Below, piece after piece: positions 1-8,578 of a DNA stretch of 50,379 bases. Position 1 is the first letter of the stretch. Every line of letters begins with the position of its first letter. The stretch lies in contig VGIW01000016.1 of the NCBI GenBank assembly GCA_016867715.1, positions 1 through 50,379 on the forward strand, read 5' to 3'. The translations under genes and the position numbers were made by a program. Below the pieces are notes generated by a model. That model was not told the DNA's origin. It saw nothing but the letters and a program-made list of their open reading frames with translations, and ran no database searches. This DNA is from Candidatus Eisenbacteria bacterium (GTDB lineage: Bacteria; Orphanbacterota; Orphanbacteria; Orphanbacterales; Orphanbacteraceae).

Positions 1-148
1 GCGGGAAGAGCGAGAAGAGGGCGAAGAACGCCATCGTCGCCGCCGCCTCGAGGCCGCGCGCGCGATCGAGGCCGACGATCGCCGAGGCGATGACGCGAAC
101 CGCGCGAACCGCCGGGGCGAGAAATCGCCGAAGCCGTGTTCCGAGCAT
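1..148 (-). CDS. YihY/BrkB-family membrane protein, N-terminal fragment
   Basis: Only the first 49 codons are present; the gene runs off the left edge. The reading frame starts at an ATG (146-148) with a GGGGA-type ribosome site about 7 nt upstream. It has a basic amphipathic start (MLGTRLRRFL), a linker containing GLDRARGLEAAAT, then the start of a membrane helix reading MAFFALFSLFP. An Ala-rich stretch followed by AFFALFSLFP is typical of the first transmembrane segment of the YihY/virulence factor BrkB family, polytopic inner-membrane proteins of unsettled function (once mis-assigned as RNase BN). The family call rests on this one motif, so it is moderate. The gene lies 75 nt downstream of the monoheme lipoprotein gene on the same strand and could be the distal member of that operon. 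Confidence 0.6.
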   Translation of the reverse strand, partial: MLGTRLRRFLAPAVRAVRVIASAIVGLDRARGLEAAATMAFFALFSLFP

Positions 149-223
149 TCCGATCCCCGGGCGCAAGAATCCCGGCCGAGAGGATATCAGGAAAAGGCCC
201 CGGGGCGAAGGCTGGAGGGGGGA

Positions 224-643
224 TCAGTTGTCCGCCGCGCCCTCCGCGATCCACGCGCGGATCGTCTCGAGATCCTCGCCGCCAAGCGCCCCTCCGGCGG
301 GCATTCTCTGGCCGAAGTCCGGGTTGCCGAGAAGCTTCTGGTAGAGGACCGAGCGCCCGGGGTCCCCCGGGACGACGCGAACCTCGGGCGCGTATCCGAC
401 CGAGACCACGCCGACGAGAGCGGAACGGCTGTTTCCTCCGACGAGGGTGAGCCCGCCGCTCGTACCGTGGCATCCGGCGCAGTTCGCGTTCCAGATCGGC
501 TGCACATCTTCGCGGTAGGAGACCGCGGGGGCCGGATTCCCGTTGCCGTTCGTGTTCCCGGGATCGACAGGGCCGCCCTGATCCGAGCATCCGGCGAAGA
601 CATGGATCGCGGCGGCGAGGACAAGCGGTTTCATCTTCTTCAT
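224..643 (-). CDS. Small monoheme c-type cytochrome lipoprotein
   Basis: 139 aa. The N-terminus is a lipoprotein signal (MKKMKPLVLAAAIHVFAGC, lipobox AGC), so the mature protein should be lipid-anchored. A Pro/Gly/Asn-rich linker follows, then SYREDVQPIWNANCAGCHG with one CxxCH heme-binding motif. Near the C-terminus, GQRMPAGG could supply the distal Met ligand (the M in RMPAGG), and the protein ends in a helix ETIRAWIAEGA. The layout resembles short cytochrome c domains that begin with a V-x-PI(W/F) stretch and have one CxxCH. The likely role is electron transfer at the outer face of a membrane; the partner is unknown. Its ATG overlaps the stop of the YceI gene as ATGA, so translation is probably coupled. 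Ribosome site GGAGG is upstream. Confidence 0.75.
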   Translation of the reverse strand: MKKMKPLVLAAAIHVFAGCSDQGGPVDPGNTNGNGNPAPAVSYREDVQPIWNANCAGCHGTSGGLTLVGGNSRSALVGVVSVGYAPEVRVVPGDPGRSVLYQKLLGNPDFGQRMPAGGALGGEDLETIRAWIAEGAADN

Positions 644-1254
644 GGCGCCTCCTCTTGTTCGGCGGCGAGCGGATGGGCGACGATCCGTACGTGAACGCGC
701 TGGACTTCATTCAGCCGGAGCAGGAGAAACTGCGGGCGCGGGATCTCGAAGTCGGAGAGGCGGATCTCGAACGCGGTCTCGATGAGGAGAGACCCGTTCT
801 TCCCGCGTCGGATCTCGACCGGGACCGCAAGCGGACGGGTCACGCCGTGGAGCGAGAACATTCCGGCGAGCGAGAAGCGTGCCCGGCCCTCCGAGTCCCA
901 GCTCCCCTCGATCGGATCGACGATTCGTCCACCGCGGAAGACCGCCTTCGGGAAATCGTCGGTGTGGAGATGGTTCTCCCGCATGTGCGCGTTTCGAAGG
1001 TCGATTCCGGTGTCCAGCGTCGCGAGGTCCGCCTCGACGAAGACCACGACCGATTCGGAGAGAGCGGGAAGATCCGCACGAATCCATCCCGATACCGCGC
1101 GCGTCTTTCCGTCGAAGCTCTCGAGCGGAGCGGACGATCGAAACCGGACGAGATTCTCCTCCTCGCCGGACCGGATCTCGAAGCGCTCCGCGAACGCCCC
1201 CGGCGCGAGGAGAGTGAGAACGAGCACCGCGCGCGTCGCCGCGCCTCTTCGCAT
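640..1254 (-). CDS. YceI-family periplasmic protein
   Basis: 204 aa with a signal peptide (MRRGAATRAVLVLTLLAPGAFA). The body fits the YceI lipocalin-like fold: a region with SFDGKTRAVSGWI, the block VVVFVEADLATLDTGIDLR, then NAHMRENHLHTDDFPKAVF, which is the family hallmark (D-x-R-(N/D)-x-H-L-(R/H)-x-(D/E)-F-(F/D)-x-x). It ends with a GMFSLHGVTRPLAVPV strand pair. YceI proteins bind polyisoprenoid-type lipids in the periplasm and often sit next to cytochromes. Here the gene lies between a cytochrome-porin fusion (10 nt upstream) and a monoheme lipoprotein (ATGA overlap downstream), so a role in a redox envelope system is plausible but inferred. The start was chosen at the ATG preceded by GGAGAAGAC and followed by the signal peptide. 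Confidence 0.85.
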   Translation of the reverse strand: MRRGAATRAVLVLTLLAPGAFAERFEIRSGEEENLVRFRSSAPLESFDGKTRAVSGWIRADLPALSESVVVFVEADLATLDTGIDLRNAHMRENHLHTDDFPKAVFRGGRIVDPIEGSWDSEGRARFSLAGMFSLHGVTRPLAVPVEIRRGKNGSLLIETAFEIRLSDFEIPRPQFLLLRLNEVQRVHVRIVAHPLAAEQEEAP

Positions 1255-1264
1255 GTCTTCTCCT

Positions 1265-2362
1265 CTAGTAGAAGAAATGAACGACAAGCAGGGCCTCCGC
1301 ATCGTCCTTTTCCGTGAATGCGGGCCCTTCGTCGAAGTCGTGAAAGTAGACCATGCCGAGGATGCCGGCGAAGGGGAGCGGAAGCGCGTCGATACCGATC
1401 CCGACTCGGCGGTGCGCGCCGTTCGCCCGATCGATGTCGGGGTCGTGGAGATCGTAGGTCGCGAGGAGGTCGATCCCCTGCGCCAACCTCCCCGAAACCT
1501 CGTGAGAGATCGCGAAGGAAGTGGTCTCGACTTCGCCCGCCGCTCGCTGCCAGTCGCACTCGCCGATCCACGCGAAAGGTCCCCACGAGAGGGAGGCGAA
1601 CGGACCGGCCGTCCAATCGGCGACGCTTGTCGGCGCGTCCTCGAGAAGAGAGCCGCCGATCGCCGCCCGGAGAGGACCGGCGCGGACCCTCTTCTCGACA
1701 CGGAAAACATACGCCCGCGCGCCGTCCGAATCGCGAAGCCGCCCGGGCGCTCCGTTCAAGATCGAAAGGTTGAGGCTCATATTGATCGGAAACAAGCCGA
1801 GCTCGATCCCGACGTCGGTGTGCGCCGGGGGCGTGAAGTAACCGAGCGTCGCGCGCGTGAAGGCCGTGTGGTCGGGCCGCCGCCAGCCGTAGGCCGGGGC
1901 GAATCGGCCGACCTTGAGGGTTCCGTTCGCGGGGAGAATCGATGCGGTCGCGAAGAGCTCGTAGGAACCGGTGATGCCGCGTTCCGCGTAGACGGCGAAG
2001 CGGGGTTCCATCTGAACGTGCAGATACACGTCTCCCTGCATCTGAAAGAAGTTGTTCGTCTGTTTGTGTTCGCGGGAGTAGGCGGCGAGCGTGCGCATGT
2101 CGGCTCCGAGGATCACGCTCCGGGTGAGGGCGCGCTCAATCCTCTCGACGCCCTCGTCGAACGAGGGGCGCATCGCGATTTCGTTCGGGAGGAGATACTC
2201 GCTCGCGTAGGCGCTCCGCATCCCACCCCCGGAGGGATCCTCGTGGCAGAGCTGGCAGCGCTGCCCGTAGCGGGCGGAGTAGCGCGGGACGGCGTGAGCC
2301 GCCCCGGTCGAGGCAAGAAGGGCGGCGCCCGCGAGCGCGATCGCCATCAACCGGAAGATCAT
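1265..2362 (-). CDS. Fused cytochrome-porin: single N-terminal CxxCH plus outer-membrane barrel
   Basis: 365 aa. A signal peptide (MIFRLMAIALAGAALLAS...AHA) is followed at once by a heme site, YGQRCQLCHEDPSGGG, and then MRSAYASEYLLP. The rest consists of short alternating strands with aromatic and charged turns (QGDVYLHVQMEPRFAVYAERG, GTLKVGRFAPAYGWRRPDHTAF and more) and ends in a terminal aromatic residue (VVHFFY). This is the usual look of an outer-membrane beta-barrel. One c-type heme at the mouth of a barrel matches the general plan of Cyc2-like cytochrome-porins, which carry electrons across the outer membrane. I see the architecture but cannot place it in a named family. It is first in a minus-strand operon with YceI and a monoheme lipoprotein. 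Ribosome site GGGAGAGG. Confidence 0.7.
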   Translation of the reverse strand: MIFRLMAIALAGAALLASTGAAHAVPRYSARYGQRCQLCHEDPSGGGMRSAYASEYLLPNEIAMRPSFDEGVERIERALTRSVILGADMRTLAAYSREHKQTNNFFQMQGDVYLHVQMEPRFAVYAERGITGSYELFATASILPANGTLKVGRFAPAYGWRRPDHTAFTRATLGYFTPPAHTDVGIELGLFPINMSLNLSILNGAPGRLRDSDGARAYVFRVEKRVRAGPLRAAIGGSLLEDAPTSVADWTAGPFASLSWGPFAWIGECDWQRAAGEVETTSFAISHEVSGRLAQGIDLLATYDLHDPDIDRANGAHRRVGIGIDALPLPFAGILGMVYFHDFDEGPAFTEKDDAEALLVVHFFY

Positions 2363-2575
2363 AACCTCTCCCGTTGCTCGTCGGAGGGATGGATCGCCCG
2401 GACGACCCGGATGTCTCGGGGGGCGGGCTCTTGAGATAGAGATAGGAAGAGAGCGGGCCTCGCGCCAGTCGCGGTTTCCCTTGCCGCTCCGTTGGTCCGG
2501 GTCTACGATGGGGCGGGCCGGGAGCGCCTGGGCTCCCCGCGGCCGATTCGGCTTTCCACCCGGCGGGTGCGTCGC

Positions 2576-3487
2576 ATGGATCGTTTCGACACGGGCATCC
2601 GCGCATCGGGGCTCTCGATCGGGGTCAACCTCGCCCTTGCGCTCGCCAAGGTCTTCACGGGGATCGTCGGAAACTCGTACGCGCTCATCGCGGACGGAAT
2701 CGAATCGACGGCGGACGTCGTCTCCTCGGCGATCGTCTGGGGCGGGCTCCGCATCTCCGCGCGCCCGCCGGACCGCACGCATCCCTATGGGCACGGCAAG
2801 GCGGAATCGCTGGCCGGGGTCCTGGTCGCGGTCGCGATCATGCTCGCGGCGACCCTCATCGCTGTTCAGAGCGTTCGGGGAATCCACGAGCCGCACCGCG
2901 CGCCGGAGTGGTACACGCTCGCCGTTCTCGCTCTCGTCGTCGGGATCAAGGAGACGATGTACCGGAGGAACCTTCGGATCGGGCGCACGCTGAACAGCCG
3001 CGCGCTGCAAGGGGACGCCTGGCACCATCGATCGGACGCGATCACATCGCTCGCCGCGTTCGTCGGGATCTCGGTCGCGCTGATCGGCGGGAAGGGCTAC
3101 GAGGCCGCGGACGATTGGGCGGCGCTCCTCGCGTGCGGCATCATCCTCTACAACGGCGTTCGGCTTCTCCGGCCGGCGGTGGACGAGGTGATGGACGCGG
3201 CGGTGTCCGGCGAGGTCGAGACGGAAATCCGCGCGATCGCCGCGAAGGTGCCTGGTGTGGTGGAGGTCGAGAAGTGCCGCGTGCGAAAGAGCGGCCTCGG
3301 ACTCCTCATGGACATTCACGTCGTGGTGGAGGGCCGGATCAGCGTGCGTGAGGGCCACCGCATCGGTCACGAGGTGAAGGACCGTCTCACGGAATCCTAT
3401 CTGCCGATTCGGGACGTCGTCGTGCACGTCGAGCCGGACCGCTCGGATCACGCGTGTGATGGGGGCGTGGACCAAGAGCCGGGGTAG
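2576..3487 (+). CDS. Cation diffusion facilitator (CDF) family metal transporter
   Basis: 303 aa from the ATG at MDRFDTGIRAS; an upstream in-frame ATG at 2492 adds only a low-complexity Arg/Gly stretch. The CDF pattern is clear. TM1 and TM2 end in SYALIADGIESTADVVSS, where D40 and D47 are in the positions of the intramembrane metal site. TM5 carries the second half of the site in LQGDAWHHRSDAITS, and HPYGHGKAESLAG is the conserved TM2-3 loop. A C-terminal cytoplasmic ferredoxin-like domain (from about residue 210) contains KVPGVVEVEKCRVRKSG and a final DVVVHVEP strand, typical of the dimerising metal-sensing domain. Members exchange Zn2+, Fe2+, Mn2+ or Cd2+ for protons; the metal cannot be read here. 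It converges with the CapA-like gene (16 nt apart). Confidence 0.92.
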   Translation: MDRFDTGIRASGLSIGVNLALALAKVFTGIVGNSYALIADGIESTADVVSSAIVWGGLRISARPPDRTHPYGHGKAESLAGVLVAVAIMLAATLIAVQSVRGIHEPHRAPEWYTLAVLALVVGIKETMYRRNLRIGRTLNSRALQGDAWHHRSDAITSLAAFVGISVALIGGKGYEAADDWAALLACGIILYNGVRLLRPAVDEVMDAAVSGEVETEIRAIAAKVPGVVEVEKCRVRKSGLGLLMDIHVVVEGRISVREGHRIGHEVKDRLTESYLPIRDVVVHVEPDRSDHACDGGVDQEPG

Positions 3488-3503
3488 GGGAGGTCGAGCG
3501 GTC

Positions 3504-6500
3504 TCATCTCAACAGGACGATCTTGCCCGTGAGCGCGCGCCCGTCGATCGCCGCGCGGACGAGGTAGACGCCGCTCGGAACCTCGCGGCCGCGCGCGTCC
3601 GTCCCCTTCCAGACGACGCCGAGCTTCGTTCCGCCCTCCGCTTCCCCTTGGTGAACCGTCGCGATTCTCCGCCCGCGGATGTCGAAGATCTCGATCCGCA
3701 CGTCGGCCTTCCCCTCTCCCGGGATCGAGAGCTCGATCGTCGTGCGCGCGTTGAACGGGTTCGGGAAGTTCTGAAGAAGCGGCGCAGCCGGCGCGGGCGG
3801 CCGGCCGCCGACGGATGTCGCCGACGGTTCGTAAGCGGTCTCGGAGTACTCGACGATCACGCTCCCCGGCCCGGCGCTCATGCTTCGCACCTGAAGGAAA
3901 CGGAAGTTGTTGGGTGAAGGAATCGCGCTCTCGCCGTTCCAGGCGACCCACGGCTCCCACTCGATGAACGCGAGGTCGTCGAACCACGCGTGTCCGGTTC
4001 CGCTCGCGGGACGATCGTTCGAGCAGCGCACCTCGAAGTATACGCCGTTCGACGGCGTGTCGAGGTCCTTCCACTGGCGGACCCAATCGCATGTTCCGGA
4101 GAAAGACGGCGCGGCGTTCGTGCTCGCGACTGGCGTCTCCGAGTGGCGGGTCGAGTAGAAGCGGGCGCTCATCCACGCGCCGCCGGCGTTCTCCGCCTTC
4201 ATGTAGCCGAGAATCGAGTGGGCATTCGCGGGATCGCAAGGGAGGTGTTTCTCGAGATCGGCGCCGACCGCGCCGCTGCTTCCCGAGGAGCGCCGGAGCG
4301 CGAGCGAGCGCGCGCCGGAGTGCGCGGCGTTGGTGTCGAGCCACTCGTCCGCCGAGTTCAGGTCCCAGAAGGTCGCGCCCTCCTCCTCGAAAACCCCGTG
4401 CCAAAGGATCTCTCTCCCCCAGCGCACCTCCCAGCCGCTCCCCGGCCCCTCGATCGATCGAATCGCGGAGAGGTTTCCCTTCCCCTCGAGCGCGAGAGGC
4501 GGCGTCGTGCGGCCTCCGCTCGCAACGAAGAGCGAGTCGACGATCGTCGCGGGGGTGACGGTCGAGTCGGTCGCGGCCCGGTCGAGATAGATACGCGCCC
4601 CCGCCTTGTCGAAGAAGGGGGCGACGATGGCGCCCATCGGACGCGAGTAGTCGGCCATCCGGTCCACGATCTCGCGTCCGAGCGTTCCGGTCGCCGGCCT
4701 CGGAATCCAATCGTCGATCCACGCCGGAACGAAGGAGTAGCCGACGATCCCCTCCTTGTCGATGGCGAGCGTGAGAACGATCGTCGGCATCGTCTCGGGA
4801 TAGTACAGATCGAAAACGAAGTTCCCGAGGCTGTGCGCGATGAGCTTTCCGTTGTGCGACTCGAACCCTTGCAGCACGTGCGGATGATGGTTGATGACGA
4901 CGTCCGCCCCGAGGTCCGCCGCGAGACGGCGAAGGGCCCGATCGCCCGGGCTCGGCTCCACGCGGAAGCGGAAGTCGGGGTCGCCCGGACCGATTGCGTT
5001 CGCCTCGACGGGGAACGGTTCCGCGAGACGCCCGCCTTTCTCCGGCGGCGCGGTGTCGTACTCGTCGCCGCTGTGCGTTTGGATGACGACGATGTCGGCC
5101 GCCTCGCGCGCCGAGGCGACCGCCGCCTCGACGTTGTGCGCGAGAAAGTACGCGAAGCCGGGCTTGCTCGCCCCCGCGTCGAGGAATGGCTGATAGTTCC
5201 ACTTCCGGCCGCATCGATTGCACTGTCCAAGAAACGCCATCCGGACGCCGTTCTTCGAGTAGAACGTCGGAAGGAGCGCGAAGTACTCGTTCGTTCCCGC
5301 GCCGGAATGCCGGATATCGAGGCTGTCGAGGAGACGAAACGTCTGGAGCATCCCCTCCTCGCCGTAGTCGATGATGTGGTTGTTGGCGGTCGTCACGAGG
5401 TCCACGCCGGCGTACGCGATCCCCGCGATGTTCTCCGGGCGGCTTCGAAAGACCACGCTCTTCGTCGGGTGCGGCGTCCCCTGGTTGGTATACGCACATT
5501 CGAGATTGCAAACATTCACGTCCGCGGCGTTTCCGAAGATCGAAAGGGTCGGCTCGAAGAGCGCCTCGATCCCCTGCGTGGCGATGATCCCTCCCGGTGT
5601 TTCGTAGCCGCGCCCGGTGAAAACATCCCCGACGAAGTTCACCGTGATCGGAAGGTCGCCCGCGCCCGGCTCGACGCGCACCTGGCACGTGTCGGTCCCG
5701 GCGAGGGCGCTCTCGTCGCGGACGAGGAGCCCCACCGTGTACGTGTAATGCGCCTCGACGAGGAACTCGTGGGTCGGGTTCCGCTCGCCGCTCGTCCCTC
5801 CGTCTCCGAAGTCCCAGGAGAAGGTGTGGACATCCGAGTCGGGATCGAAGACGTTCGCGTAGAACTGAACGCCGACGAGGAAGAGGTTCTTCGCGACCGG
5901 CACGGTCTTCTCCACGACATACGAGATGCTCGGCTCGGGCGGCACGGGGAGAGCCTCGGTCACGTCGGCGATCTCGTCGAAGAGAACGATTCCGGTCGTT
6001 CCCTCGTCGTCGTCGTTCGCGTAGAAGAGGCGGTCGATGGTCGGGAGGTAGCCGTAGGTCGCCTTCCAGTCGCGGCCGATCGGGAGGAGATAGGCGTACC
6101 ACTCGTCCTCCGGGAAGGCCCCCTGGTAGACGGTCCACCACTTCGATTCCTGCGGGAGCTGCTCCCCCGCGAACGTGTAGAAGAGCTCGTTCAGCGAATC
6201 GCCGACGCCGAAGGCCTGCATCTCGCCAAGCCGCTCGACAAACGCAGCCGCCTGCCAGACGGTCTCTTCCGCGATAGCGATCGCCGGGATCCGCTGGATC
6301 TTCCACGTGTTTCCGAAGAGGCGAAGGGCGTAGGAGCCTGCGTACGGATTGCTCGATGTCACGGTCCAGTCGGACGGATCGGCGTCCTGCCCCGGATAGC
6401 TTTCGAGGGCGACGGAGCCGCTCTCGAAGTCCTCGATGATCACCCCGCGCGTCGCGGCGAATGGAGCGCCGGCGGCGAGGGCCGATAGAAGAAGCACAAG

Positions 6501-6521
6501 AAGAAGTCTCGCGTTCGGCAT
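3504..6521 (-). CDS. Secreted CapA-type metallophosphatase-like protein with PKD and FlgD-like C-terminal domain
   Basis: 1005 aa. Signal peptide MPNARLLLVLLLSALAAGAPFA. An N-terminal jelly-roll-like region is followed at about residues 215-290 by a PKD domain (HTFSWDFGDGGTSGERNP). At about 295-640 lies a CapA/PGA_cap calcineurin-like domain: VNFVGDVFTGRGYE, DVNVCNLECAYTNQG, DLVTTANNHIIDYGEEGM, GADVVINHHPHVLQGFE, LIAHSLGNFVFD. A carbohydrate-binding-like region with GTCDWVRQWK follows. The last roughly 85 residues form a FlgD-like Ig domain (LLQNFPNPFNARTTI ... GKIVLLR). CapA is known from poly-gamma-glutamate capsule export; here the domain is in a large exported protein, so another surface role is likely. 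Ribosome site GAGGA precedes the ATG, and an extended -10 lies about 46 nt upstream. Confidence 0.85.
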   Translation of the reverse strand: MPNARLLLVLLLSALAAGAPFAATRGVIIEDFESGSVALESYPGQDADPSDWTVTSSNPYAGSYALRLFGNTWKIQRIPAIAIAEETVWQAAAFVERLGEMQAFGVGDSLNELFYTFAGEQLPQESKWWTVYQGAFPEDEWYAYLLPIGRDWKATYGYLPTIDRLFYANDDDEGTTGIVLFDEIADVTEALPVPPEPSISYVVEKTVPVAKNLFLVGVQFYANVFDPDSDVHTFSWDFGDGGTSGERNPTHEFLVEAHYTYTVGLLVRDESALAGTDTCQVRVEPGAGDLPITVNFVGDVFTGRGYETPGGIIATQGIEALFEPTLSIFGNAADVNVCNLECAYTNQGTPHPTKSVVFRSRPENIAGIAYAGVDLVTTANNHIIDYGEEGMLQTFRLLDSLDIRHSGAGTNEYFALLPTFYSKNGVRMAFLGQCNRCGRKWNYQPFLDAGASKPGFAYFLAHNVEAAVASAREAADIVVIQTHSGDEYDTAPPEKGGRLAEPFPVEANAIGPGDPDFRFRVEPSPGDRALRRLAADLGADVVINHHPHVLQGFESHNGKLIAHSLGNFVFDLYYPETMPTIVLTLAIDKEGIVGYSFVPAWIDDWIPRPATGTLGREIVDRMADYSRPMGAIVAPFFDKAGARIYLDRAATDSTVTPATIVDSLFVASGGRTTPPLALEGKGNLSAIRSIEGPGSGWEVRWGREILWHGVFEEEGATFWDLNSADEWLDTNAAHSGARSLALRRSSGSSGAVGADLEKHLPCDPANAHSILGYMKAENAGGAWMSARFYSTRHSETPVASTNAAPSFSGTCDWVRQWKDLDTPSNGVYFEVRCSNDRPASGTGHAWFDDLAFIEWEPWVAWNGESAIPSPNNFRFLQVRSMSAGPGSVIVEYSETAYEPSATSVGGRPPAPAAPLLQNFPNPFNARTTIELSIPGEGKADVRIEIFDIRGRRIATVHQGEAEGGTKLGVVWKGTDARGREVPSGVYLVRAAIDGRALTGKIVLLR

Positions 6522-6566
6522 GCGCGTTCCTCGGGTTCGGCCGGGCGCGGGGGAGGTTCGCGCTTC

Positions 6567-6575
6567 ATTATACCA
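6567..6575 (-). promoter_or_regulatory. Extended -10 promoter element for the CapA-like gene
   Basis: On the minus strand the sequence reads TGGTATAAT, an exact extended -10 (TGnTATAAT). No good -35 is visible at 16-18 nt, as is common for extended -10 promoters. Transcription would start near 6560, giving a leader of about 40 nt to the ATG at 6521. The opposite strand serves the M20 amidohydrolase; a weaker TACGAT at 6587-6592 could be its -10, so the two divergent promoters would overlap. Confidence 0.5.
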
Positions 6576-6625
6576 CGGCGGATCGTTTACGATGGAGCGA
6601 GGTTCCTGCTTCCGAGGAGAGGATC

Positions 6626-7915
6626 ATGAGACGAAAAGGAGTCGCCGCGTTCTTTCTCGCCCTGCTCCCCCACTGGGCCGCGGCCCACGCGGAGAGAAAC
6701 GCTCCCGATTTCGCCGCGTTCGTCGCGAAGCACGAGGCGCGCGCGATCGAGGAGCGGCGCTGGTTTCACGCGCATCCGGAGCTCGCCCTTCGCGAGACCG
6801 AAACACGGGCGCACATTCTCGCGGCACTCGCCGAGTTTTCGGGAATCGAGATCGTCGACGGGGATTGGGGGACCGGCGTCGTCGCGATCCTCCGGGGAGA
6901 CGAACCCGGACCGCTCGTCGCCTGGCGCGCGGACATGGACGCGCTCCCCATCGCCGAGGAGACCGGGCGGTCGTTCGCGTCGACGAGGACCGACACGTCC
7001 GAGGGGCGCACGGTCGGCCTCATGCACGCGTGCGGCCACGACATCCACATGAGCGTCGCTCTCGGCGCGGCGCGCGTTCTCTCGGACGCACGCGCGATGA
7101 TGCGAGGCTCTATTCTCTTTATCTTTCAACCGGCGGAGGAAACCGGCGCGGGCGCGGCGCAGATGATCGAGGCGGGTGTCTTCGAGGACGGACGCCTCCC
7201 GAAGTGCATCCTCGCGCTGCACGATCATCCGACGCTTCTCGCAGGCCGCGTCGGTTCGTGCGCCGGTTACGCGAGCGCGAACGTGGACGCCTTTCGCCTC
7301 ACGGTGAAGGGGAAAGGTGGGCACGGCGCGTACCCGCACGAGACGATCGATCCGGTGACGCTCGCCGCGGAGATCGTGCTCGCGCTTCAGACGATCGTCG
7401 CGCGCGAGATCTCCGTCGACCGTCCCGCGGTGATCTCGGTGGGGAGCATCCACGGAGGCTCGAAGAGCAGCGCGATCCCGGACGAGGTCGTCCTCTCGGC
7501 GACGGTTCGGAGCCGCGACGACGAGACGAGGGCGGAACTCCAAGCGCGGATCGAGCGGACCGCGCGCGGCCACGCCGCCGCAGCGGGCGCTCCCGAGCCG
7601 GTTCTCGAGTACTTCCTCGGCACGCCCGCCGGCTACAATGATCCGAAGCTCGTCGCCGAGGCGCGCGAGGTCTTCCGGCGCGTGCTCGGCGAGGAGAACG
7701 ATCTCGTCTACGAACCGGGAATGGGCGGCGAGGATTTCTCCTACTTCGGTCGAATCGTCCCCGGCTTCCAGTTCCGTCTCGGCGTCGGGCGGGAGGGGGT
7801 CGAGATGGCGCTTCATAGTTCAACCTTCGATCCGGACGAAGCGGCGATTCCGGTCGGCATCCGGGTCGTCGCCGAGGTGCTCTGGGATCAGCTTCATCGC
7901 GCGGAGAATGATTGA
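6626..7915 (+). CDS. M20-family metal-dependent amidohydrolase, probably exported
   Basis: 429 aa. The start at the ATG after GGAGAGGATC gives a signal peptide (MRRKGVAAFFLALLPHWAAAHA). The M20D/amidohydrolase motifs are in place: RRWFHAHPELALRETET; the substrate and metal block VAWRADMDALPIAEETG; the dinuclear metal signature HACGHDIHMSVALG (Cys136, His138); FIFQPAEETGAGA (the PAEE glutamate, about 171-172); LALHDHP; the dimerisation-domain motif GKGGHGAYPHETIDP; and a late MGGEDFSYF. Relatives hydrolyse hippurate, N-acetyl amino acids, IAA-amino acid conjugates or N-acyl dipeptides. The exact substrate cannot be told. Most relatives are cytoplasmic, so a cleavable leader is a small oddity. 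It converges on msrA with only 9 nt between stops. Confidence 0.9.
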   Translation: MRRKGVAAFFLALLPHWAAAHAERNAPDFAAFVAKHEARAIEERRWFHAHPELALRETETRAHILAALAEFSGIEIVDGDWGTGVVAILRGDEPGPLVAWRADMDALPIAEETGRSFASTRTDTSEGRTVGLMHACGHDIHMSVALGAARVLSDARAMMRGSILFIFQPAEETGAGAAQMIEAGVFEDGRLPKCILALHDHPTLLAGRVGSCAGYASANVDAFRLTVKGKGGHGAYPHETIDPVTLAAEIVLALQTIVAREISVDRPAVISVGSIHGGSKSSAIPDEVVLSATVRSRDDETRAELQARIERTARGHAAAAGAPEPVLEYFLGTPAGYNDPKLVAEAREVFRRVLGEENDLVYEPGMGGEDFSYFGRIVPGFQFRLGVGREGVEMALHSSTFDPDEAAIPVGIRVVAEVLWDQLHRAEND

Positions 7916-7924
7916 GTTCGCTCT

Positions 7925-8485
7925 CTACTTCGCCGGATCGTGCTTCAGCTTGCCTGCGAACTTCTCGCGGAAAGCGGCGACCTTCGGGTCGATCACGACG
8001 CGGCAGTAGGGCTGGTTCCGGTTCTTGAAGTAGTACTCCTGGTGGTATTTTGCGGCGGGATAGAACGCCTCAAAAGGGACGACCTCGGTGACGATCGGGT
8101 TGCGCCAGACCTTCTCCTCGGCAAGCTCGTGAATCAGGATCTCGGCCGTCCCCTTCTGATCCGGCGTGTGAAAGAGGATGATCGAGCGGTACTGGGTCCC
8201 CTCGTCCGCTCCCTGGCGGTTCGGCGTGGTCGGGTCGTGGACGGAGAAGAAGACCTCGAGGATCTCTCGAAAGGAGATCTCCCTCGAGTCGTACTCGATC
8301 TGAACGACCTCGGCGTGCCCGGTCGTTCCGTCGCACACCTCCTCATAGGTCGGGTTCGGCGCGGTCCCGCCCGCGTAGCCGGACTGCACGCCGACCACGC
8401 CGTGAAGCTGCCCGAAGAGCGCCTCGAGGCACCAGAAGCACCCGCCCCCGAGCGTCGCGACATGAACCCACTCGGCCCCGCCCAT
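7925..8485 (-). CDS. msrA: Peptide methionine sulfoxide reductase MsrA
   Basis: 186 aa, the normal length for a single-domain MsrA. It reduces methionine-S-sulfoxide in proteins, with thioredoxin as usual electron donor. Visible signatures: ATLGGGCFWCLEALFGQLHGV with the GCFWC active site (catalytic Cys16), VQSGYAGG, PTYEEVCDGTTGHAEVVQIEYD, VFFSVHDPTTPNRQGADEGTQYRS, and a C-terminal AAKYHQEYYFKN. A further Cys near the C-terminus (NQPYCRVVIDP) may not align with a resolving Cys, while Cys19 in GCFWC could resolve. No signal peptide, so cytoplasmic. No MsrB is fused or adjacent. The ribosome site is a G-rich GGGGGGAGAAACG just before the ATG. Confidence 0.97.
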   Translation of the reverse strand: MGGAEWVHVATLGGGCFWCLEALFGQLHGVVGVQSGYAGGTAPNPTYEEVCDGTTGHAEVVQIEYDSREISFREILEVFFSVHDPTTPNRQGADEGTQYRSIILFHTPDQKGTAEILIHELAEEKVWRNPIVTEVVPFEAFYPAAKYHQEYYFKNRNQPYCRVVIDPKVAAFREKFAGKLKHDPAK

Positions 8486-8578
8486 CGTTTCTCCCCCCTT
8501 TCGAAGAAAGGAAACCCGCGGCCGGTGAAGAGAGACCCCGGGCCGGTCGCCCCCTAAGAGGGTTTCCTTGACTGCAAT

